From: VXYK01 sp965214565
GTDB lineage: Bacteria; Actinomycetota; Acidimicrobiia; Acidimicrobiales; Aldehydirespiratoraceae
Reading direction: 5' to 3'
DNA length: 64,000 bases
Assembly (NCBI GenBank): GCA_965214565.1
Contig: OZ243951.1
Location: 1,178,001 to 1,242,000 of the forward strand
The position numbers and the translations under genes are program-made. This document shows positions 42,779 to 50,858 of the stretch, piece after piece (positions within the stretch are counted from its first letter, which is position 1; the number at the start of each line of letters is the position of its first letter). The notes beneath the pieces are model-generated. The model did not search any database. It had not been told where the DNA came from and saw nothing but the letters and a program-made list of their open reading frames with translations.

Positions 42779-44427
42779 ACAACACTGAACTAGGCGACGC
42801 GGGGACTGACGAACCCAATAGATCGTCGGTCCCCGCGGTTCAGCTATCCGGCATCACCAAACGGTTCGGCGCTGTCGTAGCCTGCGACAGCGTCGACTTG
42901 GCGCTTCAGCGTGGGCGGATCCATGGCCTCCTCGGAGAGAACGGAGCCGGCAAGTCCACGCTGATGAAGATGCTCATCGGGCTTGTGCTGCCAGATGCCG
43001 GAGCTATTTCGATCGACGGTGCGACCCAGTCGATCCATGATCCGCTGACCGCGTCGGCGCTCGGCATCGGCATGGTTCACCAGCACTTCAGCCTCGTTGA
43101 CGCGCTCACGGTCTGGGAGAACGTGGCCCTCGGCGACACCGGCCGGCTCGATCCGAACGCAACCCGTGGTCGCATCGGCGAGATCGCCGAGCAGTACGGG
43201 CTGGTCATCGACCCCGACAAAAGAGTCGGTGACCTCACTGCCGGGCTTCGTCAACGGGTCGAGATTATCAAGTGCCTCCGCCGTGACCCGAGCATTGTCA
43301 TCTTCGACGAACCGACATCGGTCCTCACTCCCGAGGAGTCCGAACAGCTGTTTGAATCCCTGCGTCATGTGGTTGCCGCCGAGAACCGGGCTGTGGTGTT
43401 GGTGAGTCACAAACTCAACGAGGTGCTGCACGCCACCGACGACATCACAATCATGCGCCAAGGCAGAGTTGTGGACCAACGGCGCTCTGTCGACGCGGAC
43501 GCCCCGACTCTGGCCCGGGCGATGGTCGGCCGCGAAGTGTCTCTGCGATCAGAGCGGGCCGCGCTGGGTATTCGCAGCCTCGATGACACCGCTGTCGACG
43601 AACCTGATACCGCGACGGGCGACACCGGCGAGTCGACCGACAGCGACACTTCAAGCATCGCGCCCGAAATCGCGCCGACTACCCAGCCAGTGCTTCGCAT
43701 CGACAACGCAGTCGCCCACGACGCTGACGGGGTCATCGCCCTCGATGAGTTCTCACTCGAGATGCATCCAGGCGAGATCGTTGGAGTTGCCGGCGTGGAA
43801 GGCAACGGGCAGCGGGCGCTCGGTGACGTACTCTCCAGTCTGCTGGTCCTCTCGTCGGGCACGGTCACCGTGGACGGCACACCGGTGCCCACTGGCAGGT
43901 CCGGCGCGATGGCCAGAGCAGGAATCGGAGTCATCCCAGAAGACCGCCACGACAGTGGCCTGGTACTTGACATGACCGTCGCCGAGAATCTCGTGCTCGT
44001 TGACCAGTCCCGTGCCGCGACCCGCGGCTTGATCGACCAGAAACGCCTCAACGCCTTCGCTGTGGAGATGATCGAGCAGTTCAACATCGCCTGCTCAGGA
44101 CCGAACGCTCCGATGTGGTCGGTATCGGGTGGAAATCAACAGCGGGTCGTGCTTGCACGGGAACTGTCTCAAGACCCCAAGATCCTGGTGGCAGCGCAAC
44201 CAACCCGGGGGCTTGATGTCGGCGCTATCGAGTACATGAGCCATCGACTTGAAGCAGCTGCAGCGTCCGGGGTGGCCGTTCTGCTCATTTCAAGCGAACT
44301 GGAGGAGATACTCGAACTCTCGCACCGCATCATCGTGATGCACAGTGGACGTATCGCAGGAACGATGGCGCGGATGGATGCGAACTTCGAGACTCTCGGT
44401 CTGCTCATGGGTGGTGCCGCCGCATGA
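42775..44427 (+). CDS. BMP/nucleoside-type ABC importer ATPase (two nucleotide-binding domains)
   Basis: A 550-residue double ATPase. NBD1 has Walker A GENGAGKSTLM and Walker B VIFDEPTSVL with a glycine-poor signature (LTAGLRQRVEII). NBD2 has the degenerate P-loop GVEGNGQRAL, signature VSGGNQQRVVLA and AAQPTRGLDVGA, typical of sugar/nucleoside importers. A Thr/Asp-rich insert (about 255-300) links the two. GTG overlaps the lipoprotein stop. Confidence 0.93.
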   Translation: MNNTELGDAGTDEPNRSSVPAVQLSGITKRFGAVVACDSVDLALQRGRIHGLLGENGAGKSTLMKMLIGLVLPDAGAISIDGATQSIHDPLTASALGIGMVHQHFSLVDALTVWENVALGDTGRLDPNATRGRIGEIAEQYGLVIDPDKRVGDLTAGLRQRVEIIKCLRRDPSIVIFDEPTSVLTPEESEQLFESLRHVVAAENRAVVLVSHKLNEVLHATDDITIMRQGRVVDQRRSVDADAPTLARAMVGREVSLRSERAALGIRSLDDTAVDEPDTATGDTGESTDSDTSSIAPEIAPTTQPVLRIDNAVAHDADGVIALDEFSLEMHPGEIVGVAGVEGNGQRALGDVLSSLLVLSSGTVTVDGTPVPTGRSGAMARAGIGVIPEDRHDSGLVLDMTVAENLVLVDQSRAATRGLIDQKRLNAFAVEMIEQFNIACSGPNAPMWSVSGGNQQRVVLARELSQDPKILVAAQPTRGLDVGAIEYMSHRLEAAAASGVAVLLISSELEEILELSHRIIVMHSGRIAGTMARMDANFETLGLLMGGAAA

Positions 44428-45572
44428 CCGTTGTCGAGACTGCTGACACCGAAGTCGGCTCTGTCGGGCGACACCTCAGTATGCGGCGCGGTGCACGACT
44501 GAGCGAATGGGTCGCGCTGTACGGAATGAGTATTCTCGCCGCGCTGGTGTTGTCGGGCATTCTTGTCGAAGCGACCGGAGGCGATTGGCGGCCCGTTGTC
44601 AGCGCGCTGCTCGATGGCAGCGTCCGACGACCCGGACGCTGGGGTGAAACGCTTGCCACCGCGGCTCCACTGCTCGTGGTGGCTCTCGGCACTGTCATCT
44701 CCTCCAAAGCCGGTCTGGTCAACATCGGCCAAGAAGGCCAGCTCTATGTCGGCGCCGCTATAGGGGCATATTTCGGGTTTCTTATCGGCGGGCCCGGGCC
44801 GGTCAACGTGGTGTTGATCCTGATCATCGGTGCTGCCGGAGGTGGCCTCTGGGCGGGAGTCGCTGCGGGTCTGCGTTACTGGCGCGGCGTTCCTGAGGTG
44901 TTGTCGACGCTGCTGTTGGTAACTGTCGGCGGCCAAGCCGTGGCCTACGGATTGCGCTGGGAATGGCTGCTGCTGGCTCCCGAGGGGAGCCGCGGCAACC
45001 GAAACCAGGTCAGCGAGCAGCTCGCAACCGACAATCGGCTACCCCGACCAGAATTTTTTGGCAATGAATTCCCGCTGACTGTGTTTCTCTCCGTGGTTCT
45101 CGCGGTGATCGTGGCTTTCGCGTTGTCACGCACGGTATGGGGCTTTCGGCTTCGGATGCTCGGCCGCAACCCGAGGGCCGCGCAACGATCAGGGGTATCA
45201 GAATCCAGGTACGGTGCCACAGCGCTCGTGCTCAGCGGCGCATTCGCCGGGCTGGCCGGCGCGGCGATGCTCACAGGCGGGGGTTTCGCTTTCGGGAACT
45301 ACCAGATGGTGCCCGGTTTTTCTGCCAACATCGGCTGGACTGGCCTGCTCGTGGCGCTTGTGGCTTATGAGAAGCCTCTGGCGGCCATTCCTGTGGCCGT
45401 GGTTTTTGCAGGCTTGCGTACGGGATCAAGTTTTGTCGGCAGTACCGGGGTCGAAGGTCGAATCACCGATGTCATCTCAGGTTTGCTGGTGCTGGCCCTG
45501 CTGATCCCTGCGGCGGTGATGTTCCTTCGCGATCGCCGTCGTGCCCGGGCCGCGGCGACGGAGAGGGTGTGA
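44424..45572 (+). CDS. BMP/nucleoside-type ABC importer permease 1
   Basis: A 382-residue membrane protein with about nine or ten hydrophobic helices; family sequence APLLVVALGTVISSKAGLVN and NIGQEGQLYVGAAIGAYFGF, matching the branched-chain/nucleoside permease superfamily. It overlaps the ATPase stop by four bases and pairs with permease 2. Confidence 0.9.
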   Translation: MTVVETADTEVGSVGRHLSMRRGARLSEWVALYGMSILAALVLSGILVEATGGDWRPVVSALLDGSVRRPGRWGETLATAAPLLVVALGTVISSKAGLVNIGQEGQLYVGAAIGAYFGFLIGGPGPVNVVLILIIGAAGGGLWAGVAAGLRYWRGVPEVLSTLLLVTVGGQAVAYGLRWEWLLLAPEGSRGNRNQVSEQLATDNRLPRPEFFGNEFPLTVFLSVVLAVIVAFALSRTVWGFRLRMLGRNPRAAQRSGVSESRYGATALVLSGAFAGLAGAAMLTGGGFAFGNYQMVPGFSANIGWTGLLVALVAYEKPLAAIPVAVVFAGLRTGSSFVGSTGVEGRITDVISGLLVLALLIPAAVMFLRDRRRARAAATERV

Positions 45573-45575
45573 GCC

Positions 45576-46511
45576 ATGACTGACCTTCTCGGTGCCGTCT
45601 ATGAGATCTTCGCAAGCGAATCGACCTACCTCAACGGTGCTCTGTTCGCGGCTTTCCTGGCTTTCGCGGCGACAGGTGAATGGGTGGCAGAACGGTCAGG
45701 AACTCTCAACATCTCGGTCGAGGGGATGCTATTGGGTGGAGCGTTCGCAGCTGCTATGGGATATCACATCACCGGCTCGATAGCCGTGGGGTTGTTGACG
45801 GGCCTCCTGGGAGGGATGTTGATCGCCGGGGTGCAGGCCGAAATGAGCCACCGCCTCGCCGCGGATCAGTTCGTTGTCGGGCTCACGCTCAACATTTTGG
45901 TCTTCGGGCTGACCGGGTTCCTCGAAAACGAGATCGCACCCGAAACAACCTTGGCCAGTCGCTGGGAAATTCCCGTGCTCAGCGACGTTCCCCTTGTCGG
46001 GCAGGCGTTGTTCGGGCAGCGTTGGCCGTTCTACATCCTGTATCTCCTGTTGCCATTCTCGTGGTGGCTGGTTTATCGAACCCGCTGGGGTCTGGAACTG
46101 CGGTCGGTCGGTGAGAACCCGCAATCCGCTGATGTGTCGGGAATCGATGTCAACAAGCGTCGTCGGCAGTCAATCTATTACGCCGGATTGACGTGCGGAC
46201 TCGGGGGCGCTTTCCTGATCTTCGGACACATCGGCAGGTTCGAGGACACGATCGTCGGCGGTCGCGGTTTCATAGCCATAGCAGCGGTCATCTTCGGCGG
46301 CTGGACGCTACGGGGAACGCTCGCCGGTTGCATTATCTTCGCCGGGGCACTGTCGTTCCGTCTTTCGATTCAAGGACTCGGCTATGACATCAACAGCGAG
46401 TTGTTGCAGGCCCTGCCGTTCATTGTCACCATCGCGGGCATGGCCATCTTCGCCCACCGAGTACGCGCACCCGCAGCGCTCGCCCGTCCCTTCATCCGCG
46501 GCCTCAGGTAG
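45576..46511 (+). CDS. BMP/nucleoside-type ABC importer permease 2
   Basis: A 311-residue permease; GTLNISVEGMLLGGAFAAAM, DQFVVGLTLNILVFGLTGF and GLELRSVGENPQSADVSGI are typical of the second permease of nucleoside importers (YufQ-like). Three bases after permease 1. Completes the importer. Confidence 0.9.
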   Translation: MTDLLGAVYEIFASESTYLNGALFAAFLAFAATGEWVAERSGTLNISVEGMLLGGAFAAAMGYHITGSIAVGLLTGLLGGMLIAGVQAEMSHRLAADQFVVGLTLNILVFGLTGFLENEIAPETTLASRWEIPVLSDVPLVGQALFGQRWPFYILYLLLPFSWWLVYRTRWGLELRSVGENPQSADVSGIDVNKRRRQSIYYAGLTCGLGGAFLIFGHIGRFEDTIVGGRGFIAIAAVIFGGWTLRGTLAGCIIFAGALSFRLSIQGLGYDINSELLQALPFIVTIAGMAIFAHRVRAPAALARPFIRGLR

Positions 46512-46535
46512 ACCGCAGAACACGGAGAGAACCAA

Positions 46536-47570
46536 ATGAAAGCAATGCTGTACCACGAATCGGGCGGGCCCGAGGTCCTGCAGTATGTCGATGTCGCCGA
46601 CCCTGAGCCGGGGCACCGGGATGTGGTGGTCGATGTGGCCGCGACCGCGCTCAACCGACTCGACGTGGTGCAGCGCAACGGCTGGTTCCACATGCCCGGC
46701 TTCCAGTACCCCCACATTGCCGGCATGGACGTGGCCGGGATGGTCTCAGCGATCGGCGCGCAGGTCGACGACGTGGCGATCGGCGACCGGGTGGTGATCG
46801 ACCCGTCGTTGGCGGGCGTGGCCGAGTCTTCGAAGCTCGCAGGGATGGGCGACCTGTACGGCGAACTCGGGATCATCGGTGGCACGGTCGACGGTGGATA
46901 TGCCGAGAAGTGCCTCGCTCCGAGTTCGCATGTCTACCAGGTGCCTGATTCGATGCCCCTCGAGCACGCCGCCACCTTCCCGACCTGTTATCTCACCGCG
47001 GCCCACGCCCTGTTTGGGGTCGGCGAGTTGCAAGCGGGCGAAACTGTGATGATCCACGCCGCCGGTTCGGGGGTGTCCACCGCCGCGATCCAGTTGGCCA
47101 AGAACGCCGGCGCAACCGTGCTGGCTACCGCGGGAACCGACGAGAAGTGTGACCGAGCTCTTGAGCTCGGGGCAGACCGTGCGTGCAACAACCGCAGCGG
47201 CGATGTGACCGGCTTCGCCCGGGGTGCCACCGCCGGGGCGGGTGTCGACATGGTCTTCGATCATGTGGGCACGGCTCTTTTCGGCCAGTCCCTGTTTGGG
47301 ATCGGTATCGGCGGGCGACTCGTGAACTGCGGGAACTCTTCGGGCGACGAAGCGACAATCCCGTCGCTCGGCTACCTGTTTCACTCAGGTATCAAGATCA
47401 TCGGTTCGGACCCGTACCGTCCAGAAGAGTTCGGGCCGGTCTGGGACACGTTCTGTCGGGGCGACTTCGAGGTTGTGATCGACTCTGAGTTCGCGCTCGC
47501 TGATGCTGCCGACGCGCAGGCCAAGATGCTGTCCAGCGATTTCTTCGGCAAGATCATCCTCAGACCCTGA
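46536..47570 (+). CDS. MDR-family alcohol dehydrogenase / quinone oxidoreductase
   Basis: A 344-residue medium-chain dehydrogenase with an N-terminal GroES-like domain (MKAMLYHESGGPEVLQY, HIAGMDVAGMVSAIG) and a Rossmann domain (GETVMIHAAGSGVSTAAIQL, TAGTDEKCDRALELGAD). The structural-zinc cysteines of classical alcohol dehydrogenases are absent, so it may be a zinc-independent reductase of an activated alkene or quinone. In the same run, 24 bases after the permease. Confidence 0.9.
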   Translation: MKAMLYHESGGPEVLQYVDVADPEPGHRDVVVDVAATALNRLDVVQRNGWFHMPGFQYPHIAGMDVAGMVSAIGAQVDDVAIGDRVVIDPSLAGVAESSKLAGMGDLYGELGIIGGTVDGGYAEKCLAPSSHVYQVPDSMPLEHAATFPTCYLTAAHALFGVGELQAGETVMIHAAGSGVSTAAIQLAKNAGATVLATAGTDEKCDRALELGADRACNNRSGDVTGFARGATAGAGVDMVFDHVGTALFGQSLFGIGIGGRLVNCGNSSGDEATIPSLGYLFHSGIKIIGSDPYRPEEFGPVWDTFCRGDFEVVIDSEFALADAADAQAKMLSSDFFGKIILRP

Positions 47571-47591
47571 ACCCATTTCTTAGCGGTGCCA

Positions 47592-48695
47592 ATGACCAGC
47601 GAGCCGAGGGACGCCCCGTATCCCGAGTTGAAGAAGACCCACACGATGGCCTACAAGGGCCGTCCCTGGACTGACTACAAACCCCCGCCCGCGGCTCCGG
47701 TATGGGCTGCGATCGAGGGGCTCGGCCGCTACTACATTCTTCTGGCCGCGCTCGAGCTCGACGTGTTCGACACCCTTCAAGAGACCGGACCGAGCACTGC
47801 TGAGTCGCTGGCCGAAGCACTCGATGTGCCTGTCGGTCATCTCGCGAGTCTGCTGGACGGTGTGGTTGCTCTGGGGTTGCTCGACCAGTTTGTCGACGTC
47901 TACGAACTGAACGACACGGCCAAGCGGTATCTCGTGAGCGACGGCCCGGCGACGATGGCCGATCTGGTGGCCGTGGCGCCGGGGCCGCATGAGAACTGGG
48001 GCCGCCTGGCCGAGACGATCCGCAACGGGACACCCGCCACCCCGATCGAGGACGATCCCGCCGCGTTCTACGTGCCGCTGGTGGAGGGAACTTTCACCAC
48101 GATGTTCCGCTGCGCTGGCCGCGCCGACTTGAGAATCCGCTACTCAGCGCTGGAGAGCCCGCGTGTCCTTGATCTCGGGGCGGGCGGTGCGCCCTGGTCG
48201 ATAGCCATTCTCAAGGCCTGCGCACAGGGCAGCGCGGTGATCAACGACCTGCCCGGCATCATCGAAGTGGCCGAGACCAAGACTGCCGAGCATGGGGTTG
48301 CCGACCGCTGTGAACTGCGGCCGGGTGACTTCCACACCATTGATATCGAGGACGCGGCTTACGACATCGTGGTTCTCGGTCATGTCTGCCGGACTGAGGG
48401 TGCCGACGGCGCTCACCACCTCATCGAGCGGGCCTTCAAGGCGTTGAAACCGCAGGGACGACTGTTGCTGGCGGACTACTTCACCGATGTCGAGCGCAAG
48501 TTCAACCCGCACGCCGTGATCATGGGCACAACCATGATGGCCAGCACAAAGAAGGGTTCGACGTTTACCCATCAACAGTTCTCCGAGTGGTTGCGAGACG
48601 CCGGCTTCGCGCAGATTCGCCTCATTGAACCCATCGGCTTTCAGCAGTGCTTCGTCGCCACCCGCCCCCAACACACATTCGGCGGCGGGGTCTGA
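47592..48695 (+). CDS. SAM-dependent methyltransferase with winged-helix dimerisation domain
   Basis: About 367 residues from ATG 47592 (GTG 47586 also in frame). The N-terminal winged helix (VFDTLQETGPSTAESLAEAL) resembles O-methyltransferase dimerisation domains. The SAM-binding motif is VLDLGAGGAPWSIAIL and motif-like LKPQGRLLLADYF follows. Last gene of the rightward run, convergent with a VOC gene. It could methylate a catechol-like intermediate or accept a methyl group removed by the oxygenases; the substrate is unknown. Confidence 0.85.
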   Translation: MTSEPRDAPYPELKKTHTMAYKGRPWTDYKPPPAAPVWAAIEGLGRYYILLAALELDVFDTLQETGPSTAESLAEALDVPVGHLASLLDGVVALGLLDQFVDVYELNDTAKRYLVSDGPATMADLVAVAPGPHENWGRLAETIRNGTPATPIEDDPAAFYVPLVEGTFTTMFRCAGRADLRIRYSALESPRVLDLGAGGAPWSIAILKACAQGSAVINDLPGIIEVAETKTAEHGVADRCELRPGDFHTIDIEDAAYDIVVLGHVCRTEGADGAHHLIERAFKALKPQGRLLLADYFTDVERKFNPHAVIMGTTMMASTKKGSTFTHQQFSEWLRDAGFAQIRLIEPIGFQQCFVATRPQHTFGGGV

Positions 48696-48710
48696 ACTAC
48701 TGGCGAGGTC

Positions 48711-49238
48711 TTATTCGACGGTCCAGCCGTCGGGGACCGTGAACTCGCCGACAACTTGATGGGTGTCGTCGTCGGTTTCGGCGTCGGGCAGATGCTGCCA
48801 GAGCATGAGCTGGTTTCCCCACGGATCAATGAACGAGGCGTTGGCACCACCGAACTCGGTCCAGAAGTGGTCCCGCCACAAGATCGTGCCCCCGAGGCGT
48901 TCCGCGGCGGTGAGGATGCGATCGAAGGAATCGTCTTCGCTCACCATTATCCAGGCACGAATGGCGCGGCCACCGGGGTTCAGGTTGGTCGGTGCGGTCG
49001 GTTCGCTGTCGGGGTGGGGTCGCATGTTGGCGGCGTTCGACAGGCCCATATGGAGGTTGCCGGTCGGGCCTTGCGATCCGTCGTCTAGTTTGAAGTTCTG
49101 GCCGGGCACGATGCGGTGGAAGAGGCCAGGGATTCGTTCCTCGATTTCCCAGTTGAATACCTCGGCGTAGAAGGCGTTGGCGGCGTCGACATCGTCTGAC
49201 GGAAAGTCAACAAATACGAGAATGTTCGGATAGGTCAT
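48711..49238 (-). CDS. VOC-superfamily (glyoxalase-like) protein
   Basis: A 175-residue VOC protein: NILVFVDFPSDDVDAANAFY, AEVFNWEIEERIPGLFHRI and the C-terminal ASFIDPWGNQLMLWQHLP. The first expected His is replaced in VFVDFPS, so metal binding is doubtful. Divergent from the third Rieske gene with operators D and E between. Confidence 0.85.
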   Translation of the reverse strand: MTYPNILVFVDFPSDDVDAANAFYAEVFNWEIEERIPGLFHRIVPGQNFKLDDGSQGPTGNLHMGLSNAANMRPHPDSEPTAPTNLNPGGRAIRAWIMVSEDDSFDRILTAAERLGGTILWRDHFWTEFGGANASFIDPWGNQLMLWQHLPDAETDDDTHQVVGEFTVPDGWTVE

Positions 49239-49276
49239 GGTTCCCCTCTGATCTGGTTGCTCAGGGACAATAGCCG

Positions 49277-49295
49277 TGGTCTTATGGTCTGACCA
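49277..49295. promoter_or_regulatory. GntR/FadR operator site D
   Basis: TGGTC (49277-49281), three bases, TGGTC (49285-49289), one base, GACCA (49291-49295). Located 39 bases upstream of the leftward VOC start. Exact match to the site A/C layout. Confidence 0.75.
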
Positions 49296-49385
49296 CTTCG
49301 CAGGTCCTTGGATCAGCGTTCAATCCGATTCGGTCGACACCCCGCGCTCGGATTGGCTTGCATCGTGACAAGACACCGTGCTGTT

Positions 49386-49398
49386 GTGGTCTGACCAC
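49386..49398. promoter_or_regulatory. GntR/FadR operator site E
   Basis: GTGGTC-T-GACCAC is a perfect 13-bp palindrome with the same core as the other sites; the upstream third half-site is weak here (TGCTG at 49379-49383). It lies 35 bases before the Rieske ATG at 49433 and shows that the ATG, not the in-frame codon at 49358, is the real start. Confidence 0.7.
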
Positions 49399-49432
49399 CC
49401 GAAGAGTTGAGCAACTGAAAGCAATTCCGATC

Positions 49433-50635
49433 ATGCATGAGAGTCCGATTTCGCTAGAGAGTCTGCGACGTTCTCGGGGTACTTTCGCCGACGCAGTCGG
49501 GTTGCCCCCAGCGGTGTACTCAGACGCCGAGTTCCACCGCTTCGAGCTCGATGCGGTCTTCGGCTCTGAGTGGTTGTGCGTCGGGCGCAGTGAGCAGATC
49601 CCGGACGCGGGCGACTATCTCGCCGTGACACGAGGGGGCGAACCACTCATCGTGGTGCGCAACGCTGACTCGGAGATCCGAGCTATGTCGGCGGTGTGTC
49701 AACACCGCGGCATGTGCCTGACCGCGGACACGAACCGCAGTGACGACGACATGTTCGATCCTCCACGGCACATTTCGGGCTCCACAAAGAACTTCCGCTG
49801 CCCTTACCACTACTGGGTCTACGACCTCGACGGGCAGCTGATCGGCGCGCCGGAAATGTCACGCACCACCGGGTTCGACACCAGTTCAATACGGCTGCCG
49901 AGCCTGTCGGTTGAAATCTGGCATGGTTTCATCTTCGTGAACCTGAGCCCTGACCCGACGCCTCTTGCTCCGAGACTCCAGAAACTTGAACGAACCCTGA
50001 CGAACTACAGGCTCGACCAGTTGATAACCGTCGATCCGGCGGTGATCCCCGACGTGCCGTTCAACTGGAAGATCATGATCGAGAACTTCATGGAGATGTA
50101 CCACAACAGTCGGCTCCACCAGGGCATCCACGACTGGGCTCCTTCGTCGGGAGCGTCTTACGCCGACTTCGAGACCGGTGATGGGGCGATGTTCGGGTTC
50201 AACCGCACCCTGGAACCAGACGGCGGTTTCAACCCGACCTTCAAGGCGCTGTTTCCTGTGCTGCCCGGCACCACGGAAGATGAACGACAGCAAGTGGTGT
50301 TTGCGCTGATACCGCCCTCGCTGCTCATCGGCATTCAGTCCGATTCGGCGTTCTGGTTCGTGGTCGACCCGACCGGGCCCACCTCTCACGAGCTGTCGAT
50401 GGCCTATCTGCTTCCAGAGTCGACCGTTCACCTGCCTCTGTTCGACCAGTTGCTTGAAGCGGCTATCGCTGGTGTGGCGAACTTCAACCGTCAAGACATG
50501 CCGACCAACATCGCCGTGCAGCGCGGGATGCAGTCCCGTTTCGCGCCCCGCGGCCGTTACTCCTGGCAGGAGGGCGTGCTGGCCCAGTTCAACTCCTGGC
50601 TGGTTGACCGCTACGAGTCCCACGCCAGCCAATAG
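49433..50635 (+). CDS. Rieske non-heme iron oxygenase alpha subunit (paralogue of the 40.3-kb protein)
   Basis: A 400-residue oxygenase from ATG 49433. Rieske ligands: Cys89-x-His91 and Cys123-x2-His126, with a ~14-residue insertion (about 97-118) between the pairs compared with its paralogue. The Fe-site region is MIENFMEMYHNSRLH. Shared blocks with the 40.3-kb protein include EWLCVGR, RAMSAVCQHR and SRFAPRGRYSWQE. Single-gene unit under operator E; no ferredoxin or reductase alongside. Confidence 0.9.
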   Translation: MHESPISLESLRRSRGTFADAVGLPPAVYSDAEFHRFELDAVFGSEWLCVGRSEQIPDAGDYLAVTRGGEPLIVVRNADSEIRAMSAVCQHRGMCLTADTNRSDDDMFDPPRHISGSTKNFRCPYHYWVYDLDGQLIGAPEMSRTTGFDTSSIRLPSLSVEIWHGFIFVNLSPDPTPLAPRLQKLERTLTNYRLDQLITVDPAVIPDVPFNWKIMIENFMEMYHNSRLHQGIHDWAPSSGASYADFETGDGAMFGFNRTLEPDGGFNPTFKALFPVLPGTTEDERQQVVFALIPPSLLIGIQSDSAFWFVVDPTGPTSHELSMAYLLPESTVHLPLFDQLLEAAIAGVANFNRQDMPTNIAVQRGMQSRFAPRGRYSWQEGVLAQFNSWLVDRYESHASQ

Positions 50636-50747
50636 CCCACGCCCAGCTCGCCGGAGTGGAAGACGCTGGGCCCTGGTGGCCTGGCTCGCGGTCGGCGCGG
50701 CCGATACCGGACCCAGGCCTAGGCGACCGGTGTTGTTGAGGTCGGGC

Positions 50748-50790
50748 GGGGCTTGATTCAGCCATGAGGTTCACACTGACGCGAAGCCCC
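50748..50790. repeat. Spaced inverted repeat in the Rieske-LRR gap
   Basis: GGGGCTT (50748-50754) and AAGCCCC (50784-50790) with a 29-base loop in the 223-base gap between the Rieske and LRR genes. It may end the Rieske transcript; no T-run is seen. The rest of the gap is GC-rich and holds nothing recognisable. Confidence 0.25.
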
Positions 50791-50858
50791 GGGCGCCCGT
50801 GAACCGTATCGGACCTTGCGCTATAGTCCGCCATGTGCCATGTATCGGGAGGAACATT

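Noticed and set aside
49358..49432. Upstream in-frame start of the third Rieske protein
   Set aside because: It would translate through operator E; ATG 49433 aligns with the paralogue's N-terminus.
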